A DNA stretch of 64,000 nucleotides, taken from assembly GCF_949987535.1 (NCBI RefSeq), contig NC_080064.1:43853937-43917936 (forward strand). The letters are read 5' to 3'. Positions 12,061 to 25,300 of the stretch are shown piece by piece; within the stretch, counting starts at the first letter, position 1; the number at the start of each line of letters is the position of its first letter. Made by a program: the position numbers and the translations under genes. A model generated the notes under the pieces. The model had not been told where the DNA came from and searched no databases. It saw only the letters and a program-made list of their open reading frames with translations. The stretch comes from Balaenoptera acutorostrata. Its lineage: Eukaryota; Chordata; Mammalia; Artiodactyla; Balaenopteridae.

Positions 12061-12466
12061 ACTTAAATTGTTGGAATATTAGGTCATATATCTTGAAGTC
12101 CACAAAGTGGTATTCGAGGTTGACTTCATCCACTGGCTCCAAACATGTTTCACTGCAGTTTTCTCATTATTTCCCCCCCCCTACCCATGTGTTGGTTTCA
12201 CACTCCATCTAGTAGCAAATAAAAATATCCTGTGAGACCTCTCAGAATTTGTAAAATATTAATTTTAATTATAAATCATTCCAAGAGATACATTGTTATC
12301 CAAACTTATTTAGCCATGGAATGCCTTTCTGGGGGCACTAGTGTTGCGTGGAATATACTTTGGAAAATGCTTCTATAACCTTGCTAGACAACAGTTATTG
12401 ACTATTACAGTGGCTAGCCACAGAAACTTACTCTGGCTTATGTAAGAAAAAAAAGAATTTATTAAA
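12061..12466. other. Unassigned intergenic sequence
   Basis: Nothing recognisable except an 8-9 base C run near 12173. Confidence 0.5.
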
Positions 12467-12479
12467 TAACACTGACTAG

Positions 12480-12849
12480 GGACTTCCCTGGTGGCGCGGT
12501 GGTTAAGAATCCACCTGCCAATGCAGGGGACATGGGTACGATCCCTGGTCTGGGAAGATCCTACATGCCACAGAGCAACAAAGCCCGCATGCCACATCTA
12601 CTGAGCCTGCGCTCTAGAGCCCGTGAGTCACAACTACTGAGCCCGTGTGCCACAACTACTGAAGCCCGCATGCCTAGAGCCTGTGCTCCGCAACAAGAGA
12701 AGCCACTGCAATGAGAAGCCCGCGCACCGTAACGAAGAGTAGCCTCCGCTCTCCAAAACTAGAGAAAAGCCCTCGCGCAGCAACGAAGACCCAATGCAGC
12801 CATAAATTAATTAATTAATTAATTAATTAATTAATTAATTTTAAAAACA
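12480..12849 (+). mobile_element. CHR-type SINE, long form
   Basis: Begins 'gacttccctggtggcgcgg', runs through the long tRNA-unrelated body and ends in a TTAA-repeat tail (about 12806-12842). Perfect 13-bp target-site duplication taacactgactag at 12467-12479 and 12850-12862. Confidence 0.95.
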
Positions 12850-12862
12850 TAACACTGACTAG

Positions 12863-14223
12863 ATCATAAATTACCCAGGGATGCTGGAGAACCAGGTTTG
12901 GGGGTACACATTGCAGACATGCTGGGGAAGACACCATGCTGGGGAAGACACCACTGCCCCAAAAACAAACCATCCGTGGACTTTATGTGTCTCTCCAGCC
13001 TGACCCACCACTAAGGACTAAACTTGTACTGCTTGACACCACTAGCCTCCAACACTGGACACCACTGTGGGCACTATAACCACCACTGCCCCAAGAACTC
13101 AGTCTTCCTGCAAATGCTGTTGTCTGTGCTGCAGGAAGGTGTATCTGATTGGCTGAGCCTAGGTCATTTGCCTATAGTCTAGCTGCAAAGGAGACTGAGA
13201 AAGCAATTATCTGGTATTTCCAACTTCTAAAATGGAAAGAGAGTTCTGCCTCCCTCCAAAATTTATAAGGTGAAGGATTTCTTGAATCTAAGAAGGATAA
13301 TTTAGTGGCTAAAAAGAATTTTTTAATGGCTACATAATACACTAATTTCTTTGCCCAATTTGAACTATATTATTTCCCGCCTACCCATATTTACACTTAA
13401 AAGAAAAAAAACACTTCAATATAATGCAACTCAAAATGCAATTACCCACTCACCAAAAGCAGTGCAACCCGAAGTCTCATTATTTACTACATCCAGTTAC
13501 AAATCTAGAACTTCTAAGTGATATCTTTGGAATCACACCTGTATATATGATATCTTAATTAGGAAGTTCACCACTATAATAAGCAAGGTTCTACTGTGGA
13601 TAATAGGAACCATGCTAGCTATTTTAATCAGAAAGCATTTAATACAGGGAATTAGGTACTAAAAAAATCACTGAAATGACTAGAGGAACAAACACTAAGC
13701 TGGGCCCCAAGGAATGACTCCAAGACATCGTAGGCTGTCCCGACATGGGAAATGAAAGTTTTACATCACTCAGGAAGGAATCTGCCCTCCCAGGTTGTGG
13801 TTTCACGATCACACCATCTTGGCCACCATCTGGAAATAAGCAAGGCATTGTCCTCCTGGAACACTCTGCGATAGCTACAACCTGGGATCAGGAAGCTGCT
13901 GCCAGAATACTTGTCTCCAGAGCCACATCACACCTGCGAAGTCACACCAGCAAACTGGAGGCCTCACACTCTGCCAACTCTTCCCCAACAGTTCCCAATT
14001 CAGATCTCACATGAAAGCATCACTGTAAAGTGAGTGCACTTTAGAGGCAATATTGAGTGAGACAGCATGATGGTGACTAAGATGGTCAGGAAGCCCACAG
14101 ATGGTGGTACCAAAGCAGAAGCTTGGCGGAAGGGAAATCCAGATTAAGACTCTCTTCCAATAAAATCAGATCGCTGCTTCATCCAGGATAAAAGGAATCC
14201 AGTGTAATTAAACTGACATGAGG
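12863..14223. other. Unassigned intergenic sequence
   Basis: A 17-bp tandem pair (catgctggggaagacac at 12918-12934 and 12935-12951) is present. The stretch 13625-14010 has an old-LTR look ('catttaatacagggaatta') but I could not name the family. No credible gene is seen. Confidence 0.4.
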
Positions 14224-14224
14224 C

Positions 14225-14360
14225 GGGAATTCCCTGGCGGTCCAGTGCTTAGGCCTCAGTGCTTTCACTGCCGAGGGCCCAGGTTCAATCCCTGACTGGG
14301 GGAACTAAGATCCCGCAAGCCATGCAGCACAGCCAAAAAAAAAACAAAAAACAAAAAACA
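14225..14360 (+). mobile_element. CHR-type SINE, short form
   Basis: 'gggaattccctggcggtcc' at the start and an A-rich tail with C interruptions at the end. The flanking duplication is imperfect (acatgagg / acacgagg). Confidence 0.9.
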
Positions 14361-15070
14361 CGAGGTACCTTGCTGTTGGAGTCTCTGGATTGTGTCACCA
14401 AGTCCAGAGGTTCAGTGTTGCTTGCTGCAGCTGACAAGTTAGGCACTCAGCAGTGACAGGTTATCCTTGGAGAGGCTGCCTAACTGTGATCAGTGGCCCT
14501 GATGCTCATGGCCTAGAGTGGCATGGGAGAGCAGCCCAATTATCCCGCCCAATGAAGGGAAGAGAAGTGGTGCTGAGGAGCTGGAAGGGCCACCTGGAGG
14601 GGCCTTGCTGACAAGATAAAGGGGCAGGGTGCGTGGACTGACCACTGGAGGCTGATAGGAAAATAGACATCTCAGCAGATGGCTTCATGGAAGGGTGTGC
14701 CAGGACCAGGTAGGATGCATCATACCTCAGAAGATGCCAGCATGAGCGGTGTCTCTTATCTGATGGCATGACACTGTATAATTCTCTGAGATTGAAATGC
14801 CATCCAGGGAAGGAGAAAAGAGACCAAAAATATCCTAAAGTTGACCGAGTTTCAACCTCAAATAACCTAAAAAACCTTGGACCTGACTGTAAGTGGTTTC
14901 TCTGTCTTCAGGCAGAATGGCAGTTTGAAAGGGAATTGTTATTGGAATAGACAATTATGTTTCTTTTTTTGCAATTGTATAAGTTGGCTTGAAAATTTAT
15001 ACTTGCTGCACAGCATAAGGCATTGATGCAATCCTTGAGTTGGTTGACTTGAATACAAATTGCCTAGTAC
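14361..15070. other. Unassigned intergenic sequence
   Basis: Nothing recognisable. The minus-strand open frame at 14506-14769 has no family resemblance. Confidence 0.45.
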
Positions 15071-15074
15071 GGTG

Positions 15075-15320
15075 TAGTAGTTAAAAGCATGGTTTCAGGG
15101 GCCAAATTGCCCACATTCAAATCCCAACTCTGATCCCACTAGCTTAGGTAAGATACTTACCCACTGTGTGCCTCAGTTTCCCTATCTATAAGGCAGAGAT
15201 GATGATGACGGCAATAGAACCAAATCCATCAGGTTATTGTTAGGATTCAATGAGTTAATATGACTGGAGGATTTAGAACAGTTTCCAGCACACAGTGCTG
15301 TATAAATATTTGCATCTTCA
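15075..15320 (+). repeat. MIR SINE
   Basis: Sense MIR: 'gtgcctcagtttccctatc' and 'cagcacacagtgctgtata'. Confidence 0.8.
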
Positions 15321-17407
15321 GGTAAAGAATGTTTGAAACCTGTAGTCTTGAAACTTCTATGGTTGCATGATCCCTGAAAGAATTTTGGAAAACTAGGTAC
15401 TTTTAAGTTGACTCTTTTGAGATCTAAAAGCTTCATCATGTAAATAACGGCAAAGGACATAATTTCTGGTGTACTGTAAATATTAACATTTAGAAAAAGC
15501 TGTTATGTCACTTTAAAAAAATGTATCCACTAGAGCCTAAGTACCACAGGAATTTTATACCCACCTTATCCACTTAATTTTTTTTCCACTTAAAACTAAT
15601 ACATGGACAGGCTCTTCTTAACAGTTGGAAATTTTACATTATCCTCTTTCTTCTTGAACTTGCATTTCTTTCATTCTACCCACAGAATTATAAACTAATG
15701 CAATGCATTTATATGCTTAAAGTCTCTTATTGATCACCATGTCATACCTCTCTATAGTAAATTTATGTATTTAATTGGAATTAAAATGCTAAGATTCTTA
15801 TAGTCAAATTCTTTGACTATAAGAATCTAAGTTACATTAGACAATTTTTGTACCCTAGTTTACAACCTCTTTATCTTTCCCCCCATTTGGCTGTCGCTGT
15901 GGTAACCAGCTACGTTTGGAGGTTGAGGACACCTCTCTAAAACTGCATTCCCTTATCTCTTGCTTTCTGCCTCCAAGGCTCTTTGTCACCTCTGTGTCGA
16001 TGTTCTTCCAGGAAATTAGCTCCTCTGAGGCAACCCTGGACCAGAGAGGTAAACAGCTCAATAATAAATACTATTTTGGTTCTCCCTCCTGTGCTTCACT
16101 TTCCCCAGTCCCTCATTCCTGTTCCCGAGAATCTCTTCCTAGAATATATTACCCGTACAGGCCTTATCTCAGGCCCTACTTTTAGGGGAACCTAAGTTAA
16201 AATCTAAGAGTTAAAATTTTTCTACCAGATCCAATTATCGTTACAAGAATTATTGGTATGTCAATCAAAACAATAAATATTACAAATGTTAATAATTATT
16301 AAACATAAAAAGTAAAGCTTTATTAAAATTGCATCTCTTAATGACATGACTTTTAAAAATGTCATTCATATATATGTGGGAAGAATATTACTTATGGCTA
16401 AAATGGGACAGGATTCAGGATTCTCAAAATGTTAAAAACTTAATTCTCGGACAGATTTTAAGCCCATGCCAAAATTTTAACTTATTAATCAGGACCAGCA
16501 AGATGACAAAACCAATTCAAAGTTGAAATAAGATTATTAAATCAGATACAAAACTGGTTAATGACCTAAAGGCATTAAAGCTATAACCTCTGAGGTTATC
16601 TTCTCCCTGGGAAAGAAATCGTTTGCTTCTTATCAGTTTTCTATAAATTGACATTTAACTCTATAGCCTTGTAAAATGTGTGTACCCTAATTTAAAGTAA
16701 ATAGTAAATCAAACTAATTTGTATTCTCTTAGAAAGTCAGATAACCCTTTAGGCAGGCTTGTTACTACAATGCTGTACAATAACATTAAAAGTTTGGAAC
16801 AATTTTTCTTAACACTAGTTATTACGTTTAGAAATATAAATGCTTAGAAATGTTCACATAAATAAGTACATGAGAATGGAAGTTTTGTTATTGCAATAGC
16901 ATTAAATTCTTTGAACTCTTACTGAGTTATATGCCAAAAAACCACAAGTGACCTAACATCAAAAATTTAAAATAAATACCAGTTGATACTTCAATTAGGC
17001 CCTCTTTTAGTCATGTTGTAAGCAAAGAAATAGAAAACACTTACCTTGTGAAAGAATTTGTTACCCATTCATTAAAGTCATTCACTTTCTCAGTTTCTGG
17101 AAAGTATACCACAAAGACATCAAATACTTATTAACTACCTCTCAAACATTTTCACTTGCCTTGGAGGTACACCACACAACCCAAATGCCACAAAAAGGGC
17201 TAAGAAAATCTTTGCCAATGCAACATGCTTTGATAAACTGCATTCATCTTATCATGTGCTTCAAGTGTATTTTAATGAAACACTTGTCTTTCATTCAATT
17301 TATGGAAAAAGTATTATATATTAGCTAAATGGCCAAGTCAGTCTTCACTGTTAAGTCAATCAGCTACATCAGTCTTTCATTTAAAAAGACTTCATTTTGG
17401 AGAGTTG
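15321..17407. other. AT-rich intergenic sequence, unassigned
   Basis: About 2.1 kb of AT-rich sequence in which I recognise no gene and no named repeat on either strand. Confidence 0.5.
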
Positions 17408-17421
17408 GAATAAGTGTTTTA

Positions 17422-17749
17422 TTTTATTTTTTAATTTATTTTATTTTATTATTTATTTTTGGCCGCATTGGGTCTTTGTTGCTACGCGCGGGCTTTTTCT
17501 CTAGTTGCGGCGAGCGGGGGCTACTCTTCATTGTGGTGCGCAGGCTTCTCATTGCGGTGGCTTCTCTTGTTGTGAAGCATGGGCTCTAGGCACGTGGGCT
17601 TCAGTAGTTGTGGCACACAGGCTCAGTAGTTGTGGCATGTGGGCTTAGTTGCTCCGAGGCATGTGGGATCTTCCCAGCTCAGGGCTCGAACCTGTGTCCC
17701 CTGCATTGGCAGGTGGATTCTTAACCACTGCGCCACCAGGGAAGCCCCA
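17422..17749 (-). mobile_element. CHR-type SINE, long form, antisense
   Basis: Ends 'gcgccaccagggaagcccc'. Target-site duplication gaataagtgtttta at 17408-17421 and 17750-17763. Confidence 0.95.
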
Positions 17750-17778
17750 GAATAAGTGTTTTAAAATCAAATGTATTG

Positions 17779-17913
17779 GGACTTTGCTGGCGGTCCAGTG
17801 GTTGACTCCACGCTTCCACAGCAGGGGGCATGGGTTCCATCCCTGGTTGGGGAACTGAGATTCCACATGCTGCACAGTGCAGCCAAAAAAAAAAAAAGTA
17901 ATTCATTATCTCT
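17779..17913 (+). mobile_element. CHR-type SINE, short form
   Basis: Begins after a 16-bp target-site duplication aaaatcaaatgtattg (17763-17778), repeated at 17914-17929. It lies head to head with the previous SINE, only 29 bp away. Confidence 0.95.
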
Positions 17914-19013
17914 AAAATCAAATGTATTGACATATACATACAGTAAAATGCCTATATAGAGTTTACAGTTGGATAGGTTTTGACAAATACATACACCTAG
18001 GTAAGCATCACAATCAACATTTCCATCACCACAGCAAGTTCCCTCCTGTGCCATTGCAGTTAAATTCCTCTCCCCCCACCACCAATCTCAGGTAACCACT
18101 GATTTGATTTCTCAGACTACAGACAAGTTTTGCCTGTTCTGAAACTTCATATAAATGTACTCTTTTTTGGTCTTTTTCACTCAGCATGTTTTTGAGATTC
18201 ATCCATGTTGTTTTATGTATCAGTAGTTTAGTTTTTTTTATTCTGGGTAGTAGCCTTTTGTATGAATATACCACAATTTATCCACTTATTTGATAGGCAT
18301 TTATGTTGTTTCCAGTTTTTGGATATTATGAATAAGGTTTCTATCATTCTTGTACAAGTTTTTGGTTTTTTTAAATATTTATTTTGGCTGTGCCGGGTCT
18401 TAGTTGCGGCACACGGGATCTTCTTTGTGGCATGCAGGATCTTTAGTTGCGGCATGCGAGCTTCTTAGTTGCAGCATCAGGCTTCTTAGCTGCGGCATGC
18501 AGGCTTCTTAGTTGTGGCATGTGAACCCTTAGTTGCGGCATGCGTGTGGGATCTAGTTCCCCGACTAGGGATTGAACCCAGGCCCCCTGCACTGGGAGCG
18601 TGGAGTCTTACCCACTGGACCACCAGGAAAGTCCTTCTTGTACAAGTTTTTGTTTTTGTTTTTGCAGACTTCTGTTTTATATAAGTCACATAATCCTGTA
18701 ATCCTGGAATTGCTGGGTTGCATAGTAAGTGTACATTTACTTTATAAAACACTCCCAAACTGTTTTCCAAAATGTTTGTACCATTTGACATTCCCATCAA
18801 CAATAAACTGGAGAGTTCTAGTTGCTCCACATCCTCTCTACACTTGGTATCAACAGTCTTTTTAATTTTAGCAATTCCAGCAGGTGGGAAATAGTATCTC
18901 ATTATAGTTTTAATCTACATTTCTCTGTTGCCTAATATCACACATTTTCACATGTTTATTGGCCATTTTTATATCTTCTTTTGTGAAGTATCTGTTCAAG
19001 TCTTTGCCCAGGG
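17914..19013 (-). mobile_element. Old L1M 3' region, antisense, split by a SINE
   Basis: Reverse L1 text: 'tttccatcaccacagcaag', 'gagattcatccatgttg', 'ccaaactgttttccaaaat', ending 'tctgttcaagtctttgccc'. The CHR SINE at 18364-18634 interrupts it. Confidence 0.8.
18364..18634 (-). mobile_element. CHR-type SINE, antisense
   Basis: Repeated 'cttagttgcggcatgcgtg'-like blocks, ending 'ccaccaggaaagtcc'. Target-site duplication ttcttgtacaagttttt at 18347-18363 and 18635-18651. Confidence 0.95.
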
Positions 19014-19574
19014 GCAACAACGTAACTTCATTTTTCAAGTCAAATAAACATGTTAACATGAATCTCTATGACAACTATCTTAGTTTCAAATCCTAACTAA
19101 CTCTAAGACTAATTCCAAATTCTAAGAGGTGAAGACCTGTCATGAATTTGTCACCTGGATGACTTCAAACTTTTTTCTCTTCTCCTTAGACATTTCCCTC
19201 AGGAGAAATGACTTCTTTAATAATAATTGGGGATTGGAAGAAGCAAATTTTCATCACTTCCACTCTACAACATTTCTGAATTCAAAACATCTCCAAATGG
19301 TGCAAACTGCCCATTTCTAATGTTAGGTTTTACTCTTGACAAACTACGCTTATGACAACTATGTACAAGACAGAAAGCCTTTCTTTAATCAAGGAAGCTT
19401 AGTACTATTTCAATTTACCTTTGTTTGGCACCCCAGAGGTGTTTGCATAATAGAGCAATGCACCATATTAAAATTCAGGGTAAGAGGTATGCCTTTTAAG
19501 TGGGGAAAGGTGAATAGTGAGTGATAAGGGAGGTGAGAATGAATCATCTTGATGACATGTCCTGGGAAATCTTT
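19014..19574. other. Unassigned intergenic sequence
   Basis: Nothing recognisable on either strand. Confidence 0.5.
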
Positions 19575-20140
19575 TTTGTTTAATTGTGGTAAAATGTATG
19601 TAACAAAATTTATCATTTAAACCGCTTTCAAGTGTACAGTTCTGTAGCATTAAGTACATTCACGTTGTTGTGTAACTATCACCACCATCCATCTTCAGAA
19701 CATTTTCATCTTTCCCAACTGAAATTCTGTATCCATTAAACACTAACACCCACCCCCCACCCTAGTCCCTGGCAACCACCAGTCTTCCTCTCTATGAATT
19801 TGACTGGTACCTCATGTAAGTGGAATCATACAGTATTTGTCCTTTTGTGACTGGCTTATTTTACTTAGCATAATGTCTTCAAGGGTCATCCATGTTTTAG
19901 CATGTGTCAGAATTTCCTTCCTTTTTAAGGCTGCATAACATTGCATTGTATGTATATACCTCATTTTGCTAATCTACTCATCTGTTGACGGACACAAGTT
20001 GCTTCCACCTTTTTTACTATTATGAAAAATGCTATAAACAGAGGTGTGCAAATGTCCATTCAGGTCCCTGCATTCAGTTCTTTAGGGTACATACCCAGAA
20101 GTGGAATTGCTGGATCATATGGTAATTGTTTAATTTTCTG
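19575..20140 (-). mobile_element. Old L1M fragment, antisense
   Basis: 'gtacattcacgttgttgtg', 'actatcaccaccatccatc' and 'gtggaattgctggatcat' are reverse L1 3'-region text. A second, independent copy relative to 17914-19013. Confidence 0.75.
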
Positions 20141-20289
20141 AGGAATCCTGGGAGATCACTTCTGGGAAAATGAAGACCTGGATATCAATTCACTAAAGAT
20201 TTTGTGTCCGTGTATTTCTTGTAAAGCCTTTACATACCCCAGATTGAAAACTCTTGTTGTGAGTCACACCTTAGAGCATAAAGGCGGTA

Positions 20290-20510
20290 ATGTAATGTGT
20301 GGTGAAAAAGTATGAGTTTGGAATAAGACAGGGGTGGTTAGAATCCAGTATTTAGTCTAGAAACTGAGGGCAAGCCAATTCTCTCTCCAGTTTCCTTTTC
20401 CATAAAATGAAGCTAATAATACCTATCCATTAGGACCATTAATGGGATTTAAATAGAATGAATGAAAAGAACCTACCACAGAGCTTGACAATTCACTTGA
20501 AAGTACATTG
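20290..20510 (+). repeat. MIR SINE
   Basis: Sense MIR: 'agtttccttttccataaaat', 'gggatttaaatagaatgaat'. Confidence 0.65.
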
Positions 20511-20559
20511 TTTAGAGACCTTGGTGCACAGGACAGAGGAATAGCTTCTGCCCTAGAGC

Positions 20560-21330
20560 ATGGTTGCCTGATGACAGCTACAGGTGTGCAAACAGGTAAT
20601 TACAATATAATGTAGTGCTGAGCCAAGATAGATGTACTGGGGAGAGGGGCATTTTATCCTCCTGAGAAAAGCCAGGAAAGTCTGCAAGAGGTGGCTCAAA
20701 ATGTGAAGAATGAGTAAAAAGAAGTTTTAGGCAGAGGAAACAAGCCAAGGAAAGACAAAAAAGCATGAAAGGGCATGTTGTGAGGGGAACTTGAAGCAAT
20801 TTGGTGTCACAACACAAAATGCAAAGACAATGGGAACAAATGATGTTGAAGAAGCTTCCTAAAAGGCATGGTAAAGATCTTGACTTGATCCTGTGCCTTG
20901 GTTTCCTTGTACACCTCAAATTCTTGTATAAAATGGAAATGATAATAGTACCTTTGTCATAGGCCTGTTAGGACTAAAGGCAAATGAAATGGGATAATAC
21001 ACATAAAGCACTTAGAAGAGTGCCTGCCACATACTGAGGCCCAAATATTTTCTAATGTTAATATTATTTTCTTGAGGGTGGCAGGAAAGGCTTTAAGCAG
21101 GGGAGTGACATGGTCACATCTGTGTTTTGGAAAGATCACTCTGGGGGAAGTAAGGAGGATGGATTGCAGGAGCGAATATTGGAGGCAAGTAGGCAAGTTA
21201 CAAGGCTGCAACAATAAATAGTCTAGGAAGTAGAGAAGGCCTGTCCTATACAAGAGTGACAGTGAGGAAGGAGGGAATTCAGGTATTTAAGAAGTAGAAG
21301 AGAAGAGCTCTGATGCCCATTAGAATGTGG
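20560..21330 (-). repeat. L2 LINE, antisense, with internal MIR-like piece
   Basis: 'ggcagaggaaacaagccaag', 'gcaggggagtgacatggtc' and 'aagatcactctgggggaag' are reverse L2. 20890-21060 contains a sense MIR-like tail ('agagtgcctgccacata'). Confidence 0.65.
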
Positions 21331-21444
21331 GAGGTGCAGGTGCACGAGCAGTCCTAGATAGAGCTCCTAGATTAGGCCCTCAAGGTTAGTTTTCTTCCTG
21401 AATGATCTCCCTCCCTCCATTCTCCAATAACAAAAAGGCCATCA

Positions 21445-22222
21445 CAACACATTTCCTTTTAAAGTTTTATTAAAGTTTAATGGAACAATTAATATATATA
21501 TATATTTTTTGGTTAACCCCAGTACAAAAATACAGTTGACGACTTGACAAAAATGGCTCCATCTAGGGCTTGAAGGTTTGAGTTTCTCCAACAGTTAACA
21601 GGGGAAAGCATGCTTCCAGCTGGGCTGAGTCCAAAGCACACAGCCATTCCTGCACACGCATGCGTGCAAACAGGGAAGCCAAGCCAGAGAAGAGGAAGGA
21701 AGTTGAAGGAATTCAGGAAGAAGCCCAAGATTATTCCCAGGAGAAAAAGAGAAGAAAGAGGCTGGTCTCCTTGGTGGGGTAGAATTACGGATTTACATTT
21801 AGGACTTGTTGTTTTAAATGATAAGCTATTTCTGCAATTTTAACATTATAAAAAAGATGCTTCTGGTCTCTTTTCACCGCTAAGGTGAGTAAAGCAGGAG
21901 GAAATGGAAAGATTCAACTACTGCAGTGTGAGGAGTAAACCTCCAAATGGCTCAAGTTTTGTGTCAAAAGGTGTCATTCTTTACCTTCAATGACAAAGAG
22001 ACATTTAGGTGAGAGGGGACAGGATAAGGAGGTCTGCCACACTCTGCTGGATCACAAACATGGAGACCAGCTTCTGGCAGCAGAACTCTTCCACAGTGAG
22101 AGGGCCCCTTCCCAGGTAGGCAGGAACAAGGTTTAATTGTTCTGAGTGATTCCTCAATATTCCCTTCCCTGCTGCCTTCCTTCCACAACAGTAACTTTGA
22201 TGAAAGAAGGGATACATTCATG
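21445..22222 (-). other. TXNDC12: TXNDC12 3' UTR
   Basis: Runs from the stop codon to a predicted cleavage site 15-25 bases past the AATAAA at 21471-21466. The end point is an estimate. It contains a TA run at about 21492-21505. Confidence 0.65.
21466..21471 (-). terminator. TXNDC12: TXNDC12 polyadenylation signal
   Basis: AATAAA on the minus strand, about 750 bases after the stop codon, and the best such hexamer downstream of it. Transcript data would be needed to confirm use. Confidence 0.6.
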
Positions 22223-22302
22223 TTACAACTCATCTTCAAGATGTTTCTCTCTGAAGGCATCACCCGTCAGCCTTTCCTGAGCTTCCTTCATCCCCTGAAC
22301 AA
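22223..22302 (-). CDS. TXNDC12: TXNDC12 coding exon 7, with EDEL and stop
   Basis: 80 nt after acceptor 'atttcacag', encoding [20 protein letters not shown] and then HLEDEL, stop TAA at 22225-22223. The C-terminal EDEL is the ER retrieval signal. Confidence 0.97.
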
Positions 22303-25300
22303 CTGTGAAATAAAGGTTGAGGGGAAAAGTATGAAGCAGGTCTTTAATATTTGACATGTGACAACCAATACAGATTTTTATGTTTTAGGAGAAATATAAG
22401 AGGAGAACAGGATCTGGATTCAAGATCTAGTTCTGGATTTTAGCCCTGGAAAGTCTCTTGAATTTGTTTCCTCGTCTATTCATAAGGTGATGCTACTTAC
22501 TTCACACAGATTATAAAAATTAAATGAGAGAATGAATAATAAATGTGCTTTATAAACTATGAAGTCTTACAAAAATGTTAGTAATTACTTTGGCTTACCC
22601 TCCAGGATTAGAGTTGAACCCCTGTCACAGGCTGTAGATATTCACTTGACACTAAAGGAATAGAAAACATCTTCCTACCATCCCCATCATCTCTTCTGGA
22701 GGAACGCTGCATTTATTTCATTTCCTGTGGAGGTTACAGGTTACACTGGTATGTGTGTGCATGTGCTTGGAGGGAGGATGGTCTTCACTGAAAGAGGTGG
22801 TCATATCTAGTATCAACTATGTATGGAAGAAGTCAAGTTCTCAGGCACAGGAGAAACCTGGAAGGCAGGCCCTCGGCAGACAGAAGATGAAACTTCTCAT
22901 CTATCTTGGGCATCAAGGAGGGCAGCTGTTTTGGTACAGGCTCCCCATACAATGGCAGGCCAGTTGTTAGGCTGAGCCAGAGTCTGTGGATCTCAGAAAG
23001 CAAACCAGGTAGTATAGTTTGTTACATCCCTTTGGTTTTGCCCAAGCCTTTAGTAAAGCCAGGTTTGAATATTCCAGTTTCATGTCAGCTGAGCCATGGA
23101 GAATTCAGGCAAAGGGTTCTGTGTCCACATTTGGACTAATGTGTTAAAGGATGATGCTGGTGTCAAGATGGAAGTGGGAACTTCATGAAATTCTAAAAGG
23201 AAAGTGAATTTCAAGGGTCAAGAGTGGGGACCTATGGGAATTCCCCGGTGGTCCAGTGGTTAGGAGTAGGCGCTTTCACTGCCGTGGGCCTGGGTTCAAT
23301 CCCTGGTCCGGGAACTAAGATCCCACAAGCCTCACAGCCAAAAAAAAAGAGTTGGGAACCTAAGGTTCAGCTACCCTTCTCCATGTGGAAAATTTCCCTG
23401 TAACACCAACCTCCAGTGATCTGCATTTGGGTAGGAAAGATGACATTCTCCTCACCCATGGAAAGGAGAGGATAACCTCTGCAGATCTCTTTCCTCTCCC
23501 TATCCTGAGAAATAAGAGTTCCAAGGACTCAGAACATAAAGCGATCAACAACCTGGCAGCACGGCAATGGGAGACACATGGCAACTTAGCAAACAACCCT
23601 CTTTTACAGATGGCAGGGAGAAATTCAGAAGGAAAACAGTGACAGTACATGGCATGAATTCCAACCTCTCCCTCTAGAATGATTGTGCTCAAGAATTAGA
23701 GAACAAAAAAGCATGACTGACTTATGATTTCAATCTTCCCTCACATGTTTGTGCTGACGCTGTTCCCTCTGCCTTGAATGATGCTTTCCGCATTCCTCTG
23801 CTGGCCAGGACTCAACCCAGTCACCATCCCCTCTAGCATGCCTCACGCCCTCCCCATGGTGGGCTACACTCCCCCCTACACACACATACCCCTTGCTTCC
23901 GTAACTTGATATGTCCTCTTCATATGTGTCCATAGACACAAATTCTTATCCGTATCCATCTAGATCCAGTTAAAGTTTACTATCTATGAAACCTTTCAGA
24001 CTTGATCAGCTAACAGTTAGCATTCCCCTTCCTTTGAATTCTCACAAGAATAGCATTAGTGCAGTGGAAAAAAACTAAGTTTTGGACTGAAATCCTGGCT
24101 CTGTGACTTTTTAACTGTGGGTCCATGGGCAAGTGACTATTTCTGGGAGCCTCAGTTCTTCACAGTTTCCTGTGGGTCAGTTAGCTCCCAACTGGATTAT
24201 AAACAGCTAGGGAAGGGGCTCAGTCTTATCTTTCTCTTATATTCTACACAGCATCTAGCCAAAAGCTAGTCATGCAGCAGATGCTCGGCTAACATGTTGA
24301 ATTAGTTTCCCATCACAGACCTTGCATGTGGTTCATCCTACTGAAACCTAGCAGCAACCCTCCCTCTTCTCTCTCAACATAACCATACCTTGCTCAGCAC
24401 TGATGTAGAAATACTTGTAGCTGGGGTTTCCATTCTCATTGATGATTTCAGGACGCACCTTGCCACTGGGATCTATTGTAGACAAAATAGCAGAGGGATT
24501 GCAATAGTCACAACTTCAAGCACCATATGGTACACTAGGCCTTCTGGAAGACGAGACCTGCCCATCTTTGCAGCCCACTGTCTCACCACCTTACCCCTTG
24601 TTTTTTATGTTGCAATCACAATGAATTCCTTGTAATTCCCTGAACACAACCCACCCCCACCCTCACTCCCCACCATGCCTTGGTATATGCTGGTCCCTCT
24701 TGCTGGCATGTTTCTTTTCTGTCTGATAATGGTGGGATCTATATTTTTATTTGTATCCCCCATAGAATCTAGCAGAATGCTGAGCAAAGATTAAGTAGTC
24801 ATTAAATATCTTTTATAAAATTGTTTCTGGAAAGACATTTTTCTTGTTATAGAATCCCATTGCTTCAGCCTCACTACAGGGTCAAGGGTGGGAACTGTGG
24901 CTTATCTCAGTCCCTGTAGTGCCTAGCAGTGCTTGACATATGGCTGATGCACAAACGATTGCTAAATGGATAAATGATCACTACTCTCCCACTGCTCACG
25001 AAAGCAGTTAGTTTTGGGGTTTTGTTCTGTTTTTTGCTTTTTACAAAAGCAGTTAGTTAATGGGAAAAGTTTTCCTTCAGATCCGAGGTTCTGGCATTCA
25101 GAACTCCCCACTCTCTCTTGAAACTGGTTTTTGTTTTTGTTTTTAGCCATCCCAATAAAATTTCACTAGGTGGAGTCAGTGCCTTGATTCATTTCTCTCT
25201 CCTTCTGTACCACGGATCCCCAGATTAAGACCTTTCACCTTACCCAGGAACAGGATTCGTGGAATATAACCCCCATCAGGGCTGAAATCTTCATCTTTGG

